Source: an uncultured Pseudodesulfovibrio sp. (GTDB lineage: Bacteria; Desulfobacterota; Desulfovibrionia; Desulfovibrionales; Desulfovibrionaceae). From it: a stretch of DNA of 64,000 nucleotides. Below are positions 57,375-64,000 of the stretch, piece after piece (within the stretch, counting starts at the first letter, position 1; every line of letters begins with the position of its first letter). The notes under the pieces were generated by a model. It was not told the origin of the DNA. It saw only the letters and a list, made by a program, of their open reading frames with translations, and did no database searches. The stretch spans positions 1,002,001 to 1,066,000 of the forward strand of contig NZ_OY761823.1 of assembly GCF_963664965.1 (NCBI RefSeq), written 5' to 3'. A program made the position numbers and the translations under genes.

Positions 57375-57483
57375 GACTCCCTCCCGGTGCCTGTTTGTCC
57401 GTGGAGATTCGCACCGGACGGAGAGATGGTCAAGGGTGTCCAGCTCTCCTGATTGAGGCGGCTGCCGAACGGCCTGCCGTTTT

Positions 57484-58098
57484 CTATTTTTCGTCGCAGA
57501 AGTAAAGTCCGGCCCATCCGTGCAGGAACGTCCTGACCGGTTGGGGCAGCAGGCCGATTCGTTCGAGGTACGATTCGGCTCCGTTGTTTTCCATGTACTC
57601 CTTGAAATGCGCGTAGTGCTCGCGGCCCGCCATGCGTTCTATCAGGGATATGCCCACTCCGGTCCACGGGGATTGCCCTGAAGGCGGTTTCCGGTAATCG
57701 GCGATCAGCAGCACGCCGTCCGGTTTCATGACCCGCCATGCCTCGGCGAGAATTTCATAGCCGCTTTGCCGGGATTTTTCATGCAGGGCGAAACTCAGCA
57801 GGACAGCGTCGAATTCGTTGTCCGAAAAAATCAGTGACGTGGCATCGCCGTCGAGAAAGGTGACGGCAGGATGTTTGGTCCTTCCCTCGTGCAGCATGGC
57901 CGGGGAGAGGTCCACGCCGACGACCCGAGCCCCCCTGTCCGCCGCCATTCCGGCCAGCATCCCCGTGCCGCAGCACAGGTCAAGCACCGTGCGGCTGCCC
58001 TGCGCGGTCATGATTTTCAGCATGGCCTCATGGATCGGGCGCAGAAAAGGGCCGACCAGCGTGTCGTACAGGAATGCGAATCGGGAATAGTCGTCCAT
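57484..58098 (-). CDS. Class I SAM-dependent methyltransferase
   Basis: 204 residues. The SAM-binding motifs are VLDLCCGTGMLAGMAADRGA (motif I) and the later DAVLLSFALHE and MKPDGVLLIADYRKP. The layout is that of small methyltransferases of the UbiE/type 11 group. The substrate is unknown. It lies 12 bases behind the solute-binding protein gene in the same direction, probably in one transcript. Confidence 0.9.
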   Translation of the reverse strand: MDDYSRFAFLYDTLVGPFLRPIHEAMLKIMTAQGSRTVLDLCCGTGMLAGMAADRGARVVGVDLSPAMLHEGRTKHPAVTFLDGDATSLIFSDNEFDAVLLSFALHEKSRQSGYEILAEAWRVMKPDGVLLIADYRKPPSGQSPWTGVGISLIERMAGREHYAHFKEYMENNGAESYLERIGLLPQPVRTFLHGWAGLYFCDEK

Positions 58099-58110
58099 GG
58101 CTGCCCCGGA

Positions 58111-58881
58111 TCAGAAGGTGTCCAGAATACGTTTTGCCTCAACCGCATCAAGTCCGTTCTTTTCCAGAATCTCTTTCAGTTTTCCTGATTCCGCCAGTTG
58201 TTTCATGCGTTGCTCATATATGGCCCGCAAGCGGCGGCCATGCTCGTTTTTTGCGAATGCGGGCCGCACTTCATAGCTTTTTATCGGAGATATGGTGAAG
58301 TGATGGGCGTAGCTGTGTGATTCCCGCATGGCTTCGACGAGCAGCTTGTCGGAATCGAGGGCGTAGTCCGCCTGTCCTTTTTCGAGCATCAGAAAGGCCG
58401 AGCTGAGTGAGTATACCTGCCGCAGGGTATATTTCACCGGCAGCAGGGATGCGAGATTGAAGCCGTAACGATAGGCGACGTATTTCCCGGAAAGGGACCG
58501 GACTCCCTTCCATGGAGTTTCTTTCAGGTGCGCGGCCGAGAGGTCGTAAAACAACATGGTGACACGTCCCTGCATCAGTTTTTTGCCGCTGCCCACGATG
58601 TCGAGAGTGCAGTCGATGGTTTCGGCGGCAAGCGATTTGATGGCCTGACGGTAGGACATGTTCTCATGGCGGAGCATGATGCCAGCCGGTTCGAAAACGG
58701 TCTTGAGAATCTCGTTTATGATGCCGCGTTCATGTGACTGCACCGCAGGGGCCATGTACGGCATGCCGAAGACGCAGGTCGGTTTTTCCTTCCACGGGTC
58801 GGTCGCGGCGGATGATGAACCGCACAGGCAGAAGAGGAACAGGGCGGCAATCAGCCCGGATATGCATGCAGGAATTTTCAC
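58111..58881 (-). CDS. Orphan periplasmic solute-binding protein (SBP family 3)
   Basis: 256 residues from the GTG at 58879-58881, which gives an ideal signal peptide (KIPACISGLIAALFLFCLCG then SSSAA). An ATG at 58929 would add 16 residues before it; neither has a strong ribosome-binding site. The mature part is a family-3 binding domain (PTCVFGMPYMAPAVQSHERG, ending EILEKNGLDAVEAKRILDTF), like the second domain of the 5309-6781 protein. No permease or ATPase is adjacent, so it may serve as a sensor partner instead of a transporter part. Confidence 0.87.
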   Translation of the reverse strand: MKIPACISGLIAALFLFCLCGSSSAATDPWKEKPTCVFGMPYMAPAVQSHERGIINEILKTVFEPAGIMLRHENMSYRQAIKSLAAETIDCTLDIVGSGKKLMQGRVTMLFYDLSAAHLKETPWKGVRSLSGKYVAYRYGFNLASLLPVKYTLRQVYSLSSAFLMLEKGQADYALDSDKLLVEAMRESHSYAHHFTISPIKSYEVRPAFAKNEHGRRLRAIYEQRMKQLAESGKLKEILEKNGLDAVEAKRILDTF

Positions 58882-59052
58882 CCGTTCACTATCTGACAAT
58901 TTGCCCGGAATTTCAAGGTGCGGTCCCATTTTTCTGTAGTTACAATACTTTGACACCAATTCCGCGTCGTTGTAGTGAACAATAGGCGGTGACGGGGCAG
59001 TCGAACGGATGGACGGAATGAATATCCTGCAAGAGAAAGGACGTGACATCTC

Positions 59053-60378
59053 ATGAAGACGAAGGAAGCATATCGATGTGCCGAGTGCGGCGCACAGTCG
59101 CCCCGATGGCAGGGGCAGTGTGCGGCCTGCAAGGCATGGAACACGCTTGAGCCGATTACGGTCACGAAAAAGGCCTCCGCTCCCGTGGGTGCGGCGGCAG
59201 CCACGGACAAACCGTGCCTGCTTGAGGATCTGGCTTCGGAAAACCTTCAGGCCCGCACGTCCGGCATGGATTCGCTGGATGACCTCCTCGGCAGCGGGCT
59301 GGTTCCCGGTGCGGCCATTCTGCTCGGGGGAGAACCCGGAATCGGCAAGTCCACACTGCTGTTGCAGCTTGCCGGAGGACAGGCCCGCCTTGGTCATACC
59401 GCTGTATATCTTTCCGGCGAGGAGTCCCTGCCGCAGTTGAAATCCCGTGCCGACCGCCTCGGTCTGCTCGGTCCCGGCCTGCTCGCCATCTCCACCAACA
59501 AGGTCGAAGACGCCCTGTCCATCCTCGATGGGCCTGATGCGCCGGAATTGCTGATCGTGGATTCCGTGCAGACGTTGGCCTCGCCCCTTGCCGACGGCAT
59601 TCCCGGCTCAGTGAGTCAGGTGCGTGCCGTGTCCGCCGAACTGGTGGAAAAGACCAAGAAGACCGGCACCACCCTGATTCTCGTGGGGCATGTCACCAAG
59701 GACGGGCAGATCGCCGGTCCCAAGCTGCTTGAGCACATGGTGGATACGGTCCTGTACCTTGAAGGTGACCGCAAACATTTTTCCCGCATCCTGCGCGTGC
59801 TCAAGAACCGTTTCGGCCCCAGTGACGAGCTGGTGGTTTTCACCATGAAGGAGCAGGGGCTTGAGGTGGTGGAAGACCCGGCCACCTTTTTCCTCGGCAC
59901 GCGCGATCCCGGCCTGTCGGGAACAGCCATGGCCATGGCCGTGGACGGACAGCGGCCTTTTGCCGTCGAGGTTCAGGCGCTGGTCAGCAAATCCTTTCTG
60001 TCCATTCCGCGCCGCACGGCACTCGGCTTCGACACCAACCGGCTGAACCTGCTGCTGGCCGTGCTTGAGAAACGGCTGCGCCTCAACCTCGGCGGATACG
60101 ATATTTACGCGAAGATCAGCGGCGGACTTGCCTCAAGGGATCCCGGACTGGATTTGGCAGTCATTTCTGCCATCCTGTCGTCGTTCTACGATCAGCCGCT
60201 TCCGGAATCTTCGGTTTTCTGGGGCGAGATAGACCTCAATGGGCAGGTGCGTCCCGTGGCGGCGCATGATGTCCGGTTGAAACAGGCAAAGCGGCTGGGG
60301 CATGAACCGGTGTGTCATTCCGGCACCTGTGCCACCCTGTCCGATTTGCAGCGTGTGCTGTTCGGAAAGGAGCAGTAG
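59053..60378 (+). CDS. radA: DNA repair protein RadA
   Basis: 441 residues. An N-terminal four-cysteine zinc finger (YRCAECGAQSPRWQGQCAAC), a RecA-like ATPase with Walker A GGEPGIGKSTLLLQL (Lys about 99), the RadA-specific LKNRFGPSDE motif (about 250) and a C-terminal Lon-like domain (FAVEVQALV, GGLASRDPGLDLAVISAI). RadA helps process recombination intermediates by branch migration. AAGGA lies 14 bases before the ATG, further than usual. Confidence 0.97.
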   Translation: MKTKEAYRCAECGAQSPRWQGQCAACKAWNTLEPITVTKKASAPVGAAAATDKPCLLEDLASENLQARTSGMDSLDDLLGSGLVPGAAILLGGEPGIGKSTLLLQLAGGQARLGHTAVYLSGEESLPQLKSRADRLGLLGPGLLAISTNKVEDALSILDGPDAPELLIVDSVQTLASPLADGIPGSVSQVRAVSAELVEKTKKTGTTLILVGHVTKDGQIAGPKLLEHMVDTVLYLEGDRKHFSRILRVLKNRFGPSDELVVFTMKEQGLEVVEDPATFFLGTRDPGLSGTAMAMAVDGQRPFAVEVQALVSKSFLSIPRRTALGFDTNRLNLLLAVLEKRLRLNLGGYDIYAKISGGLASRDPGLDLAVISAILSSFYDQPLPESSVFWGEIDLNGQVRPVAAHDVRLKQAKRLGHEPVCHSGTCATLSDLQRVLFGKEQ

Positions 60379-60527
60379 ACGGGAGTCCTGTTTTTTGGGC
60401 TTTCATTTTGAGAAAATCATGATACGCTTGTTCCTCTTGTACCGTATGGTACAGGCAGGGATGGACCTGATTCCCAATGGGGCAACACGGTATCAACGGA
60501 CGGATATTTCGGTAATTGGAGGACGTC

Positions 60528-61868
60528 ATGGCAGATATTCTCGACTGGACCGGCGCGGATTTGGAAAAACTGGACATGAACAGCTTTGAGGCCCGGGCCG
60601 ATGAAATGGCCGAGCGGCTTCGTGCTGAAACTTCGGCAGGCCGTCTGCCGTTTCTGACCATGCCATATGCCGCCGCTCTCAAGGAAGAGCTGGCGGAGCT
60701 TGCTGATTTTCTCGGTACCTTTGACCACATGCTGCTGCTCGGCATCGGCGGGTCCGCCCTTGGTGCGCGAGCCTTGCAGCAGGCGTTCTATCCGCAGCAG
60801 GACCAGCCCGGGCATACCGGACCGAGTCTCTGGATAGCGGACAATGTGGATGCCTATGCCCTTGAGGCGTATCTCGCCAAGCTCGAACCCGCAAAGACCG
60901 TGGTTGTCACCGTGTCCAAATCCGGCGGCACCATTGAAACCGTGGGGCAGTATTTCATTCTCAAGGAATGGATGCAGAAACATCTTGGCGACGCATGGTT
61001 CGAGCACATGCTGCTCGTGACCGATCAGGAAAAGGGCTTCCTGCGTGGCGAGGCGGACGAGTACAATATCCCGACGCTTCCGGTGCCGGACAATCTCGGC
61101 GGACGTTATTCCGTGCTGTCCGCGGTCGGCTTGGTTCCGGCCCTGTTCCTCGGCATGGACATAGAAGCGCTCATGGCCGGGGCACAGGAAGTGGCGGCCC
61201 CGCTTGCCGATCCGGAACTGACCGGGAAGAAGCTGATGCGGCACAGTTCGTTTCAACTGGCGGCATGGGGTGCGGCGCTCCTCGACAAGGGGTTTGATGA
61301 GATGATCTTTTTCGCCTACATTCCCCTGTGGGCCAGTTTCGGTGACTGGTTCGCCCAGCTCTGGGCCGAGTCTCTGGGCAAGGAAGGCAAGGGGAGCCAG
61401 CCGGTTCCCGCCATCGGCGTCACGGACCAGCATTCCGTGAACCAGATGTTCATGGACGGCATTCGCAACAAGGCGTGTCTGTTCCTGACCTGTCCTTCGC
61501 TGCCCGCAGGGCCGAAGTTCCCGTCCGACCTGCCGGACCAGTTCGGATATGTTCGCGGAAAGGATTTCGGAGAACTGCTTCAGGCCGAGGGCCTCGGAAC
61601 CCGCATGGCGCTGTCGAAAAACGGTGTCCCGCTGGTGGAACTTCGCATGGGCGAAGACGGACCGAAACAGGCAGGAAAGCTGATCGCGCTTCTTGGTGCG
61701 GCCACGATCCTGACCGGTTGGCTTATGGGCATCAATCCCCTGGATCAGCCCGCTGTCGAGCTTGGCAAACGGCTTGCCAAGGCACGCATGGATGCGGACG
61801 GCCTGACCGAGGAAAAGGCGGACCTCAATGCCTTCCTCACGGCTGACAGGGATATACGGGAGTTCTAA
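60528..61868 (+). CDS. pgi: Glucose-6-phosphate isomerase
   Basis: 446 residues from the ATG at 60528 with GGAGG five bases upstream; a frame opens four codons earlier. The short form of PGI. Motifs: LLGIGGSALGARAL, VVTVSKSGGTIETVGQYF (sugar-phosphate binding), PDNLGGRYSVLSAVG and GVTDQHSVNQMFMDG. It interconverts glucose-6-phosphate and fructose-6-phosphate. The kinase gene starts right behind it. Confidence 0.96.
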   Translation: MADILDWTGADLEKLDMNSFEARADEMAERLRAETSAGRLPFLTMPYAAALKEELAELADFLGTFDHMLLLGIGGSALGARALQQAFYPQQDQPGHTGPSLWIADNVDAYALEAYLAKLEPAKTVVVTVSKSGGTIETVGQYFILKEWMQKHLGDAWFEHMLLVTDQEKGFLRGEADEYNIPTLPVPDNLGGRYSVLSAVGLVPALFLGMDIEALMAGAQEVAAPLADPELTGKKLMRHSSFQLAAWGAALLDKGFDEMIFFAYIPLWASFGDWFAQLWAESLGKEGKGSQPVPAIGVTDQHSVNQMFMDGIRNKACLFLTCPSLPAGPKFPSDLPDQFGYVRGKDFGELLQAEGLGTRMALSKNGVPLVELRMGEDGPKQAGKLIALLGAATILTGWLMGINPLDQPAVELGKRLAKARMDADGLTEEKADLNAFLTADRDIREF

Positions 61869-61869
61869 C

Positions 61870-63297
61870 CCTTTGGTACAAAGTAATGATGGCGGCGGCA
61901 GGCCGCTTCAGTTCGTCAGAGTCATCTCATGGAGTCTGTTCGCGATCATTCTCGGCTTCAGCCTGCTGTTGTCGGTATTCATTTCGAAATACGCCGAACA
62001 GACGCTGTTTGAAAAACAGAAGGAATTCGGACTGCTGCTGGCGGAGAACGTCAGCCATCAGGTCTTCACTCGTTTCGTCATGCCCACGGCCATGCAGTAT
62101 GGCGGTATCAGCCTGCGTCAGGAGGTCCAGTACAAGGCGCTTGACGAGGTCGTTCGTTCCACGGTTCACAGTTTTCATGTCACTGGCCTGCGTATTTACG
62201 ATGCCGCCGGTGTCATCACCTATTCCCTGAACAAGGACGAAATCGGTTCCAAGGGAAATGTCCTGTATAAGGTGACCAAGACATGGGAATCGGCCGAGTT
62301 CTCCTCCGAGATTCTGGCAAAGGTGTCCAAGATGGCGTCACTGTTCCGGGTGAGCCTTAAACCGGGCAGCCTGATGCTGCGCGCCTATTATCCTCTTCGT
62401 GCCGAACGCAGCCTGACCGACGTTTCCATGAACCCGATCATGGGGGTCCTCGAATTCGAGCAGGACATCACTTCCGATTTCATGTCCATGCTGAATTTTG
62501 AACGGCTTGTCATCGCCTTCTCTTTGCTGACGTCGGTCGTTCTGTTCTTTCTCGTACTGGCCATTCTGCACCGGGCCGAGCGGGTCAGCAACAAACAGTT
62601 GCAGGAGAAGCAGCAGCTTATTTTCGAATTGCAGCAGCAGGAAAAGCTTGCGGGAATGGGGCGCATGGTCGCGGGGGTGGCGCACGAAATCCGCAATCCT
62701 CTCGGTATCATCTGCTCCAGTTCCGAACTCATACTGAAGAAGGCGCAAAAGGAAGGGAGTCCGCATGCCCGTATCCTCGAAGCCCTGTATGAAGAGGCCA
62801 AGCGTCTGAGCCGCACTGTCGCGGAATTTCTTGATTATGCCAGACCGAAGAAGCCGGCCATGATGGATGTGGACGTGGGCAGGCTGCTGGATCAGGTTGC
62901 CGTGTTCATGGAGCCGGAATGTGAAAAGCTCGGCGTGGTCGTGGACCGCGAGTATTCCGGTGAATTGCAGGCCAAAGGCGACAAGGACCTTCTGTACCGT
63001 GCCTTTTACAATCTCGTTGCCAACGGGTTGCAGGCCATGAACGGAGGCGGCCAGATATTCATCCGGGCCGCACAGGAGGAAGGACGGTTGCATGTGACCA
63101 TTCAGGATACCGGCCCCGGCTTCAATCCCGAGCATCTGGAAAAGGTGCGGGACCCGTTTTTCACGACAAAGGACGAAGGCACCGGTCTCGGCCTCGCGTT
63201 GGTCTCGACCATCTTCGAGAGCCATGGCGCGCAGATGCATCTGAGCAATGCCGAAGACGGCGGCGCACGGGTGGACATAATCTTCCCCGGCCAGTAA
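61870..63297 (+). CDS. Membrane sensor histidine kinase (NtrB/AtoS-like core)
   Basis: 475 residues from a TTG at 61870 (GGGAG upstream), directly behind pgi; an ATG at 61828 would overlap pgi by 41 bases. Helix 1 about 15-38, a periplasmic domain of about 170 residues with no family that I can name, helix 2 about 205-230, a Gln-rich coiled coil (QLQEKQQLIFELQQQEKLAG), the dimerisation domain with GVAHEIRNPLG (His about 272) and the ATPase (NLVANGLQAM, DTGPGFNPE, GTGLGLALV). No regulator is seen in the window. Confidence 0.9.
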   Translation, partial: PLVQSNDGGGRPLQFVRVISWSLFAIILGFSLLLSVFISKYAEQTLFEKQKEFGLLLAENVSHQVFTRFVMPTAMQYGGISLRQEVQYKALDEVVRSTVHSFHVTGLRIYDAAGVITYSLNKDEIGSKGNVLYKVTKTWESAEFSSEILAKVSKMASLFRVSLKPGSLMLRAYYPLRAERSLTDVSMNPIMGVLEFEQDITSDFMSMLNFERLVIAFSLLTSVVLFFLVLAILHRAERVSNKQLQEKQQLIFELQQQEKLAGMGRMVAGVAHEIRNPLGIICSSSELILKKAQKEGSPHARILEALYEEAKRLSRTVAEFLDYARPKKPAMMDVDVGRLLDQVAVFMEPECEKLGVVVDREYSGELQAKGDKDLLYRAFYNLVANGLQAMNGGGQIFIRAAQEEGRLHVTIQDTGPGFNPEHLEKVRDPFFTTKDEGTGLGLALVSTIFESHGAQMHLSNAEDGGARVDIIFPGQ

Positions 63298-63318
63298 GAG
63301 CGGAGCACGGAGCATACA

Positions 63319-64000
63319 ATGTCGAAAGAGTGGATACGTACCAAGCATCCGGAGTTTGTCCGGGACCTTTTCAAATTCTTCTGTCAGAGCTGCGAACAGC
63401 TTGAAAATCAGTTCGCGTCCTTTGACCGGGACGGATCGGTCGAGTTCGAACTGCTCAAGGACCTTGTCGGAAACGAAATGGACAAGGGACTTCTGTGGCG
63501 CATGAAGGATACGGCTCATCATGTCTTTCGCAATGACCCGCATTCACAGCTCGGAGGGCAGTTCCTCGATTGGGCGCTGGGCTACATCTTCCATGAAACC
63601 ATCAAGCTCAAGGAAGACGCCTACCAGAAACAGAACTACGCGCCGTGGTTCCACAAGCTCTCGGACGGCGAGCTGCATGACTCGGAAAAAGACATTTCCG
63701 ACCAGTTTTTTCAAGTCCTTAACCAGACTGAAGAGTCCATGCGCCGTGAAATAGACCGTATCCGTTTCATCATCGCCAAGTGCCGCCAACTGCTCCCGGC
63801 CTATTTGCACCGCTACAGTGACAATGTGTTGCTGGCACGCTATATTTTCTCGCAAAATGAGCTGGTTAGGGATGTCTTTGCCGATGATTACGGAGGGCTG
63901 ATTCTCGCCATTTACGGGGTGGAGCCGGAGCGTATGTACATTCTTGCCAGCCAGAGCCTGCGTCTTGGCGGCTGGATGGAGGAGGCCGCACAGGCCGTGG
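63319..64000 (+). CDS. Conserved hypothetical protein, C-terminus cut by window edge
   Basis: 227 codons are visible from the ATG at 63319, which has GGAG seven bases upstream; the frame is open to the right edge. The sequence is soluble, helical and rich in aromatic residues (FVRDLFKFFCQSCEQLENQF; FLDWALGYIFHETIKLKEDA). I do not recognise a family. It starts 21 bases behind the histidine kinase gene and is probably co-transcribed with it, so it may act in the same pathway. Confidence 0.82.
   Translation, partial: MSKEWIRTKHPEFVRDLFKFFCQSCEQLENQFASFDRDGSVEFELLKDLVGNEMDKGLLWRMKDTAHHVFRNDPHSQLGGQFLDWALGYIFHETIKLKEDAYQKQNYAPWFHKLSDGELHDSEKDISDQFFQVLNQTEESMRREIDRIRFIIAKCRQLLPAYLHRYSDNVLLARYIFSQNELVRDVFADDYGGLILAIYGVEPERMYILASQSLRLGGWMEEAAQAV

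Overview
The window looks like chromosomal DNA of a free-living sulfate-reducing deltaproteobacterium of the Desulfovibrionaceae (Desulfovibrio or Pseudodesulfovibrio type). The reasons are a selenocysteine-containing SelD, a membrane protein carrying eight CxxCH haem-c motifs, many chemoreceptors and PAS-type kinases, and the typical dispersed GCCGCCGGAGGC intergenic motif. No rRNA, tRNA or CRISPR array was recognised. Both edges cut genes: a PAS sensor protein at the left and an unrecognised conserved protein at the right.

Layout. 1-4.4 kb: PAS sensor (partial), EamA transporter, sfsA and an HDOD protein. 4.45-21.4 kb: a visibly AT-richer stretch that I read as a genomic island. It holds a periplasmic-sensing module (STAS-like protein, tandem SBP protein, ABC_sub_bind-PAS histidine kinase), a nucleoside-recognition-type membrane protein, a DUF523-DUF1722 protein with a class II photolyase, a tandem universal stress protein, a PsiE-like protein and a P-type ATPase. 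It ends in two tyrosine recombinase genes separated by two abutting long inverted repeats. 21.5-22.8 kb: queuosine genes yhhQ and queF, divergent. 22.8-26.4 kb: VOC protein, thioesterase, small proteins and a cyclic-2,3-diphosphoglycerate-synthetase-like GTPase. 26.4-29 kb: a non-coding stretch rich in palindromes, then rocD with its FCD-type GntR regulator and a perfect candidate operator. 29.3-32.8 kb: a six-PAS hybrid kinase.

32.8-38.6 kb: selD, whose true start lies upstream of an in-frame UGA; a 1.2 kb non-coding stretch with three copies of a structured repeat; and a two-gene membrane-cytochrome operon. 38.8-50 kb: three chemoreceptors interleaved with coaX, eno and folD. 50-54.7 kb: NmrA-like protein, HD-GYP phosphodiesterase, cupin, AraC regulator and a CHASE-PAS kinase. 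54.7-64 kb: TatD nuclease, glycosyltransferase, pgl, methyltransferase, an orphan periplasmic binding protein, radA, pgi, a histidine kinase and the partial right-edge gene.

Together the core genes cover central carbon metabolism (pgi, pgl, eno), one-carbon and cofactor metabolism (folD, coaX, queF, selD) and dense environmental sensing; the island adds stress and repair functions. Many start codons were placed by ribosome-binding sites and family length instead of the longest frame. Domain positions are approximate, and no database search was possible.
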